Below, piece after piece: positions 58,852-64,000 of a stretch of 64,000 nucleotides of DNA (position 1 is its first letter; every line of letters begins with the position of its first letter). The stretch spans positions 1 to 64,000 of the forward strand of contig NZ_CAJHAJ010000003.1 of assembly GCF_904846345.1 (NCBI RefSeq), given 5' to 3'. Under the pieces are notes generated by a model. The model did no database searches. It saw only the letters and a program-made list of their open reading frames with translations, and was not told where the DNA came from. This stretch comes from Psychrobacter maritimus (GTDB taxonomy: Bacteria > Pseudomonadota > Gammaproteobacteria > Pseudomonadales > Moraxellaceae). The position numbers and the translations under genes were made by a program.

Positions 58852-59952
58852 ATGACGTTGTCTTACTCACATGCACATCAACAGGGTAGTGGCACCACAG
58901 AAGTGGTCGCCGTGTTAGTGGCGATTACTGAGCATACCGCTCGGGTCTTAACTGTCGATCAAGGTAAGCTATTGCCCAATGGACCCCTGATGCCATTGCA
59001 CCGCTCGTTGCAAGCTGGGGTGCGCCAGTGGGTTGAAGAACAAACCCAGCAGCCGCTCGGTTATTTAGAGCAGCTATATACCTTTGTCGATACCAATAGA
59101 CGCAATGTCGATGGCCATGCGCTGGTGTATGTCAGCTACTTAGGATTGGTGCAAGAGACGCAAACGCAGCAGCTACAAAGCCAAGCGCTCTGGCGGGATT
59201 GGTATGATTATTTTCCTTGGGAAAATCACTTAGAGGGTAGGCCAAGTATCATCATGGATTTTATTGTGCCAGCACTATTAGAGTGGGCGAATAAAACAAC
59301 AGATGCCATCGTTCAACAGCGTCGTCGTCAGCGCATTGGCTTGTGCTGGGGATTGAGTGAAGCGTTCTTAGCGGGCAATGATTTTGGAAATTGCGAAAAT
59401 AAAGATGCTGGTATTGATAAAGCTATTGATAATAATCAGGACAATCGAGAGTGGGTTGCCGAACACGTACTGCTACGTTATGAGATGCTATATGAAGCGG
59501 GGCTGATCCCTGAAGCGCCGACCTATCCACCCAGTTATTCAGCCAATGCTCAAATTAGTACCCAAACCAGTACCCAAACTAGTGCTCAGACCAGACCTTT
59601 ACCTGAAAATTGGTCGCAGCTGATAGGTGTGCCCATGTATTATGATCATCGCCGCGTGATTGCTACCGCCATTTCACGTCTGCGCGCCAAGATTGAATAT
59701 CGACCGCTTATCTTTGGTCTGATGCCAGATGTTTTCACCTTATCGCAGTTACAGCAAAGCGTTGAGGCATTGTCAGGCGTGCGCTTGCATAAGCAAAACT
59801 TCCGTCGTTTGCTAGACTCACAAAACCTTGTCATGGAGACGGGGCAGAGTAGTAGCGCTCAACGCGGTCGACCTGCCAAGCTCTATCGCTTTCGCCACGA
59901 CATTGAGCTACAAAGCCTACTCATGGATAGTAAATTGCCCAAACGCAAATAG
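58852..59952 (+). CDS. NrtR/NadQ-type NAD biosynthesis regulator
   Basis: The N-terminal 120 residues look like a Nudix-derived ligand domain (VVAVLVAITEHTARVLTV... with no intact Nudix box visible), the middle is helical, and residues 270-345 form a winged helix ending QRGRPAKLYRFRHD, the DNA-binding tail shared by NrtR and NadQ families. Its place between nadA-nadB and nadC, both with the same operator, supports a repressor of de novo NAD synthesis. Which of the two families it belongs to is not certain; NadQ (COG4111) fits best from memory. A tandem STQT repeat (236-247) and an Asn/Asp insert (about 177-200) are probably flexible. It is transcribed away from nadA. Confidence 0.78.
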   Translation: MTLSYSHAHQQGSGTTEVVAVLVAITEHTARVLTVDQGKLLPNGPLMPLHRSLQAGVRQWVEEQTQQPLGYLEQLYTFVDTNRRNVDGHALVYVSYLGLVQETQTQQLQSQALWRDWYDYFPWENHLEGRPSIIMDFIVPALLEWANKTTDAIVQQRRRQRIGLCWGLSEAFLAGNDFGNCENKDAGIDKAIDNNQDNREWVAEHVLLRYEMLYEAGLIPEAPTYPPSYSANAQISTQTSTQTSAQTRPLPENWSQLIGVPMYYDHRRVIATAISRLRAKIEYRPLIFGLMPDVFTLSQLQQSVEALSGVRLHKQNFRRLLDSQNLVMETGQSSSAQRGRPAKLYRFRHDIELQSLLMDSKLPKRK

Positions 59953-60064
59953 TGCCGATAGTATTAATGCCTGCATAACGCTTCCCCCATTAGGTTTAAA
60001 TATAAATTGTTAAATAAATAAAATAACGCCCTTTTCTTGCGAGGCTAGGCGCTTTACGTTATAT

Positions 60065-60095
60065 TTATGCTCATTTTGAGCTTAATAAAATAAAG
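60065..60095 (+). promoter_or_regulatory. nadC promoter/operator
   Basis: TTATGCTCA-TTT-TGAGCTTAA (60065-60085) repeats the nadA operator with one base changed in one half-site. TTTATG (60064-60069) and TAAAAT (60086-60091) flank it at 16 bp, so it again fills the promoter spacer. The nadC ATG is 65-70 bp downstream. Confidence 0.65.
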
Positions 60096-60155
60096 CTCGG
60101 ATTAATAATGCGCATTTACCATGTAAAAGCCATCACACAAAAATAAGGGTAAAAT

Positions 60156-61016
60156 ATGACAGTTAAACAAGAGCCAGCATTGGATGAAGTATTACTTAAG
60201 CCCTTAGTGGAAGCCGCTTTAACTGAGGATTTGGGTAGACGCGGTGATGTCACCTCGCAAGCAACCATCCCAGCTACTATGCAAGCACAACTACAAATCA
60301 AAGCGCGCCAAGCAGGTGTGATTTGCGGTATAGATTTGGCACGACTGTCTTTTGCTTTGGTTGATGCGCAGATAGAGTTTATTGCTCAGGTTGTTGATGG
60401 CGAAACGGTTGCAGCGGGTACGGTATTGGCGATTGTCAGCGGCAATGCGCGTCATCTATTGACAGCGGAACGTACCGCTCTAAACTTTATGACCCATCTC
60501 AGTGGTATTGCGACGGCAACACGGCAAATTGTCGATAGTGTGGCAGAGTATCCCGCGCAAATTACCTGCACGCGTAAGACTATCCCAGGTCTACGTACGG
60601 TACAGAAATATGCGGTACGCTGCGGCGGCGGGCGCAATCATCGTTTAGGGTTGGACGATGCGATTTTAATCAAAGACAATCACATTGCCATTGCAGGTGA
60701 TATAAAGACAGCTATTCAGCAAGCGCAAGACTTTGCAGGTCACCTGATTCCGATAGAAGTTGAAGTCGATACCTTGGAGCAATTAGAGCAAGCCTTAAAG
60801 GCTGGCGTGAGCTTGGTGCTGTTAGATAATATGTCGCCTGAGACATTATCGAAAGCGGTTACCATGTGCAAAGGTCGCGCCAAGACCGAAGCATCAGGTG
60901 GTATCACGCCTGAAACTGTGCAAGCCGTAGCAGAAACCGGTGTTGATTTTATTGCGATGGGTTATTTGACTCATAGCACAACGGCGCTAGATATCGGGCT
61001 TGATTTTAGCGCCTAA
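60156..61016 (+). CDS. nadC: Nicotinate-nucleotide pyrophosphorylase (quinolinate phosphoribosyltransferase)
   Basis: NadC converts quinolinate and PRPP to nicotinate mononucleotide, the step after NadB and NadA. Family motifs: EDLGRRGDVTSQATIP, AERTALNFMTHLSGIAT, CTRKTIPGLRTVQKYAVRCG, GGGRNHRLGLDDAILIKDNH and EVEVDTLEQLEQAL. The length of 286 is normal. AAGGG lies 6-7 nt before the ATG. Confidence 0.96.
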   Translation: MTVKQEPALDEVLLKPLVEAALTEDLGRRGDVTSQATIPATMQAQLQIKARQAGVICGIDLARLSFALVDAQIEFIAQVVDGETVAAGTVLAIVSGNARHLLTAERTALNFMTHLSGIATATRQIVDSVAEYPAQITCTRKTIPGLRTVQKYAVRCGGGRNHRLGLDDAILIKDNHIAIAGDIKTAIQQAQDFAGHLIPIEVEVDTLEQLEQALKAGVSLVLLDNMSPETLSKAVTMCKGRAKTEASGGITPETVQAVAETGVDFIAMGYLTHSTTALDIGLDFSA

Positions 61017-61168
61017 CGTCAGCGCTTAGTCTGAGTTTATATCTGCTTTTATAGGTTAAATCTCGGACTAATAGTCTATTAAAAGGGCAGATTTGTATGG
61101 ATATCCTATGGATTTGGTAAGGCGTAAGGATTAAGCGAAGTTAATGATTTAATTGGCTTATCTGCCTA

Positions 61169-61177
61169 TGCTACAAT
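61169..61177 (+). promoter_or_regulatory. Extended -10 promoter before the MarC family gene
   Basis: TGCTACAAT is an extended -10 element. A start about 7 nt later would put the stem-loop at 61194-61227 at the very 5' end of the transcript. No clear -35 is seen. Confidence 0.4.
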
Positions 61178-61193
61178 GCCGCTGCTACCGACT

Positions 61194-61227
61194 ATAAGGT
61201 CATCGTACACGCGCACGACGACCTTAT
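61194..61227 (+). terminator. Leader hairpin before the MarC family gene
   Basis: ATAAGGTCATCGT (61194-61206) pairs with ACGACGACCTTAT (61215-61227) in 12 of 13 positions around an 8-nt loop, followed by CTTTTG. It may be the nadC terminator or, given the promoter just upstream, an attenuator or stabilising 5' hairpin of the next gene. Confidence 0.55.
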
Positions 61228-61265
61228 CTTTTGCCTGATTTGCCCAATAGATAAGCGAGCGCTTA

Positions 61266-61907
61266 GTGAATACTGAAATCATCAAGATAATCTTAGCTTT
61301 TTTGGTATTGATTAATCCCTTTGGCGCATTGACGTTATTTTTGGATTCAACTCGCGGTTATTCGATGAATAATCGCCGTAAAGTGGCGCGCGTAGCTTGT
61401 TTAACCATTTTTATCACCATCAGCTTCTTCACCATAGTAGGCGAAACGCTACTAAAAGCTTTGGGTATCTCGATTGGCTCGTTCCAGTTGGCAGGCGGTA
61501 TTTTAGTATTTTTGATCGCCTTAAACATGATGAATGGTGAAGGCAATCCTGTTAAACCGGATCAAGAAAATTTCGATGTTGACCATCTGCACGGTGCACC
61601 GCCAACAATGGCAGCAGCAGTCGTGCCTATAGCCATTCCTATGATGATTGGACCTGGCGGTATCTCAACAGTTATTATTTACTCCTCGCAAGTCTCTGGT
61701 ATTTTGCAAGTCTCTGCTATTTTGATTGCGGGTTTGTTTATCAGTTTATTTTGTTATTTAGCCTTGATGGCGGCAGGTCGTATCAGTCGTTTATTAGGCG
61801 ATACAGGCTTAAACATCATGAGCCGAATCATGGGTATGTTACTCGCGGCAGTTGCTATCGAAATCATCGTTAATGGGCTACGCACCTTATTTCCTGATTT
61901 AGTGTGA
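61266..61907 (+). CDS. MarC family integral membrane protein
   Basis: The 213-residue, six-helix protein matches the MarC/UPF0056 family: LVLINPFGALTLFLDSTRGY near the start, GSFQLAGGILVFLIALNMM, and the VVPIAIPMMIGPGGISTVI signature. The family is often labelled NAAT-type transporter but a physiological role is not established. The GTG start at 61266 fits the family length. It is monocistronic with its own likely promoter. Confidence 0.9.
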   Translation: MNTEIIKIILAFLVLINPFGALTLFLDSTRGYSMNNRRKVARVACLTIFITISFFTIVGETLLKALGISIGSFQLAGGILVFLIALNMMNGEGNPVKPDQENFDVDHLHGAPPTMAAAVVPIAIPMMIGPGGISTVIIYSSQVSGILQVSAILIAGLFISLFCYLALMAAGRISRLLGDTGLNIMSRIMGMLLAAVAIEIIVNGLRTLFPDLV

Positions 61908-62152
61908 TTAATTCCTAAGTGCTCATTGCTTTTATCTGGCTTTTTAATAACGGCTATTACAAGCTATATTCTATCAAAATTACAGCCTAGCACTCGCCAA
62001 AAGATAGTATTCATCAAAAACCTCCTGTCTATTTCCTAAAAAACTGCCTCCTAAAAGCTTATCTCCTAAGCAAATTTTAAAATTAATTGCTGATTTTAAG
62101 ACCTACGATCAATTACCAAAAGTATTAGCAAAAAACGTCAATTATAAAATTA

Positions 62153-62161
62153 TGTTATAAT
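62153..62161 (+). promoter_or_regulatory. Extended -10 promoter for the tmm-like gene
   Basis: TGTTATAAT contains a perfect TATAAT preceded by TGn. It lies 31 bp before the start codon, giving a leader of about 24 nt with TAGGAG. No good -35 is visible. Confidence 0.5.
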
Positions 62162-62191
62162 AAGGGTACGATAATTTCATAGGAGTTAGTT

Positions 62192-63574
62192 TTGAGTAAG
62201 AAAAGGATTGCTATTTTAGGTGCAGGTCCAAGTGGTTTGGCGCAGTTGCGCGCTTTTGAAGCAGCTCGTTTGGCTGGGGCAAAAAACTTGCCTGAGATAG
62301 TTTGTTATGAAAAGCAAAACGCTATCGGCGGTATGTGGAATTACAGCTGGCGCACAGGTTTAGATAGAAACGGTGAGCCTGTCCACGGTAGTATGTATCG
62401 CTATTTATGGTCAAACGGCCCTAAAGAGTGCTTAGAGTTTGCCGATTATTCATTCGATGAGCATTTTGGTGAACCTATCCCATCATATCCACCCCGTGAA
62501 GTCCTAAAAGACTACATCATGGGTCGTATCGATAAGCAAGATATTCAAAAATACATCCGCTTTGAGTGCCCAGTACGTTGGGTGTCATTTGATGATGAAA
62601 CGCAAAAATTCACCGTGACGGTGATGAATCATAAAACCGATGAGCAAGAAGTGGAAGAGTTTGATTATGTCGTGGTTGCGACCGGTCATTTCTCAACGCC
62701 AAATATGCCATACTTTGAAGGTTTAGAAGCGTTCCCCGGTCGTATCCTACACGCTCATGATTTCCGTGACGCGTTAGAATTTAAAGACGAAGATATCTTA
62801 CTTATCGGTAGCAGTTATTCTGCCGAAGACATTGGCACCCAGTGCTACAAGTATGGCACCAAATCAGTCACGATTAGCTATCGCACACAAGCGCTTGGCT
62901 ACGACTGGCCAGAAGGTATTAAAGAAGTGCCATTAGTGACACATTTTGAAGATGATGTGGCACACTTTGCTGACGGTACGAGCCAAAGCTTTGACGCCAT
63001 CATCATGTGTACGGGTTACTTGTTCCATTTTCCATTTATGCCAGATGAGCTGCGTTTGCAGACGCACAACTGCTTGTATCCAGCCAACTTATATAAAGGT
63101 ATCTTTTGGCAGCCGAATCCAAAGCTGATTTACTTAGGCATGCAAGATCAGTACTTCACCTTTAATATGTTTGATGCGCAAGCGTGGTATGCACGTGATG
63201 TGATGCTGGGGGATATCGACTTGCCTGATTTGGCGACTCGTGAAGCAGATGAGCAAAAGTGGTTGGCGACTTATGCTAAGTGCGTGACGGTCAGTGATTC
63301 TATTGATTTTCAGGCTGCTTATATCCGTGACTTGACCAATGGCACCGATTACCCAGAGTTCGCGGTAGAAGAGCAGGGCGAAATCTTAAAAGAATGGCAA
63401 AAAGATAAAGCCGAGAATATCATGACCTTTAGAGAAAAGGCTTATCGTTCTACTTTAACTGGAACGCTATCTCCTGAGCTACCAGAGCCATGGTTGGATA
63501 TTCTTGATGATTCGCTAGAGCACTTTTTAAACTTAACCTTTGTGAAGCCTAAAAAGCGCAAAAAAGCGTCCTAA
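62192..63574 (+). CDS. tmm: Flavin-containing monooxygenase, probable trimethylamine monooxygenase
   Basis: A class B FMO with FAD motif ILGAGPSGLAQL (8-19), the FMO identity motif FPGRILHAHDF and NADP motif GSSYSAEDIG. Several stretches match bacterial trimethylamine monooxygenase (Tmm) as I recall it: VHGSMYRYLWSNGPKECLEF, EEHFG-type DEHFGEPIPSYPPREVL, GHFSTPNMPYFEG and LGMQDQYFTFNMFDAQAW. Tmm oxidises trimethylamine to its N-oxide, used as osmolyte or nitrogen source. The start is TTG, supported by TAGGAG 6 nt upstream. 460 residues is the normal length. A strong terminator follows. Confidence 0.85.
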   Translation: MSKKRIAILGAGPSGLAQLRAFEAARLAGAKNLPEIVCYEKQNAIGGMWNYSWRTGLDRNGEPVHGSMYRYLWSNGPKECLEFADYSFDEHFGEPIPSYPPREVLKDYIMGRIDKQDIQKYIRFECPVRWVSFDDETQKFTVTVMNHKTDEQEVEEFDYVVVATGHFSTPNMPYFEGLEAFPGRILHAHDFRDALEFKDEDILLIGSSYSAEDIGTQCYKYGTKSVTISYRTQALGYDWPEGIKEVPLVTHFEDDVAHFADGTSQSFDAIIMCTGYLFHFPFMPDELRLQTHNCLYPANLYKGIFWQPNPKLIYLGMQDQYFTFNMFDAQAWYARDVMLGDIDLPDLATREADEQKWLATYAKCVTVSDSIDFQAAYIRDLTNGTDYPEFAVEEQGEILKEWQKDKAENIMTFREKAYRSTLTGTLSPELPEPWLDILDDSLEHFLNLTFVKPKKRKKAS

Positions 63575-63600
63575 TAAGAAGTCATTAGTTTCAAAGTAAT

Positions 63601-63633
63601 AAAAAACCAAACACGTAATGTGTTTGGTTTTTT
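63601..63633. terminator. Bidirectional terminator
   Basis: AAAAAACCAAACAC pairs perfectly with GTGTTTGGTTTTTT around a 5-nt loop, with A6 and T6 at the ends. It separates the converging tmm-like and LysE-type genes. Confidence 0.93.
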
Positions 63634-63667
63634 CGTTTTATAAGCTGCGTTTATTTATTACGCTTCA

Positions 63668-64000
63668 TTAACTTTGATATAGATGCCAAGCCAAATACAG
63701 CATTAAAATACCGACCAAGGCATCGAGTATATTCCACGCTTTTGGTTTGGCAAATAAGGGTCGAAGTAATCGCGCACCATAACCAAGCGCAAAGAAGAAA
63801 AAGAATGAAGCGCTTACCGCACCAGCGGCAAATACGACTTTGCTAGTTGCTCCTGTTGAAACCATGCCGACGAGCACCAATGTATCTAGGTAGACGTGCG
63901 GATTGAGCCAAGTAAAGCCAAAGCATAATAACAGTGCTTTTTTTAAGCTGGTGACGACTTGTCCATCGACGGTAAGCGCATGCGATACGCGTACACTGGC
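63668..64000 (-). CDS. LysE/ArgO-family amino-acid exporter, C-terminal part (N-terminus outside window)
   Basis: Reading the minus strand from the window edge gives 110 residues ending at 63668. The motif LCFGFTWLNPHVYLDTLVLVG and the Phe/Ala-rich helix after it are typical of ArgO/LysE (the conserved NPxxYLDT). The last helix (ILDALVGILMLYLAWHLYQ) ends the protein. The family exports arginine or lysine, usually under an ArgP-type regulator. The start is beyond position 64000. Confidence 0.88.
   Translation of the reverse strand, partial: ASVRVSHALTVDGQVVTSLKKALLLCFGFTWLNPHVYLDTLVLVGMVSTGATSKVVFAAGAVSASFFFFFALGYGARLLRPLFAKPKAWNILDALVGILMLYLAWHLYQS

Overview
The window looks like a chromosomal segment of a Psychrobacter-type gammaproteobacterium (Moraxellaceae). 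This rests on the fused nuoCD gene within a full 13-gene complex I operon, the dut-algC-argB order, the Moraxellaceae-like protein sequences, moderate G+C with AT-rich intergenic DNA, and a nadA/nadC pair governed by a NrtR/NadQ-type regulator. No rRNA, CRISPR array or prophage is visible. The assignment is from recall of families, not from a search.

Layout. Positions 1-127 hold the right end of an IS3-family (IS150-group) element, followed by a metallo-beta-lactamase-fold hydrolase and two identical tRNA-Lys(UUU) genes. From 1945 to 18559 nearly everything is on the minus strand: macAB (efflux), holA, lptE, leuS, then argB, algC-like and dut, mgtE and rep; only a small ArsC/Spx-like reductase (10849-11214) is on the plus strand. 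A 960-bp untranslated stretch precedes the plus-strand complex I operon nuoA-B-CD-E-F-G-H-I-J-K-L-M-N (19520-35999). Next come a ferredoxin-NADP reductase, an orphan protein, a TonB-like protein, an MscS channel, ybeY, phoH and two ubiquinone-type flavin hydroxylases.

The accessory part starts at 45.8 kb. Two paralogous OmpA-like lipoproteins flank a TnpB-only IS605-type element whose two ends carry related hairpins. After a LysO exporter lies a striking lipid locus (49736-55382): a CDP-alcohol phosphatidyltransferase fused to an alpha/beta hydrolase and a methyltransferase (YnbA+YnbC in one chain), a patatin-like protein that has lost both catalytic residues, an SDR, and a convergent CdsA/YnbB-like enzyme. 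This resembles the poorly understood ynbABCD system of E. coli in a rearranged form and is my best candidate for an undescribed pathway.

The last part is NAD synthesis: nadA-nadB (minus) and nadC (plus) surround a NrtR/NadQ-like regulator. Near-identical palindromes sit inside the predicted promoters of nadA and nadC, so the circuit can be read from the sequence. A MarC family membrane protein, a probable trimethylamine monooxygenase (tmm) and a partial LysE/ArgO exporter close the window.

Unexplained structure includes a 30-nt element found twice (5694-5723 and 37242-37271), each time in the loop of a long inverted repeat whose arms differ completely between the copies; a run of about eight 14-16-nt units after leuS; and three 20-bp repeats before nuoCD.
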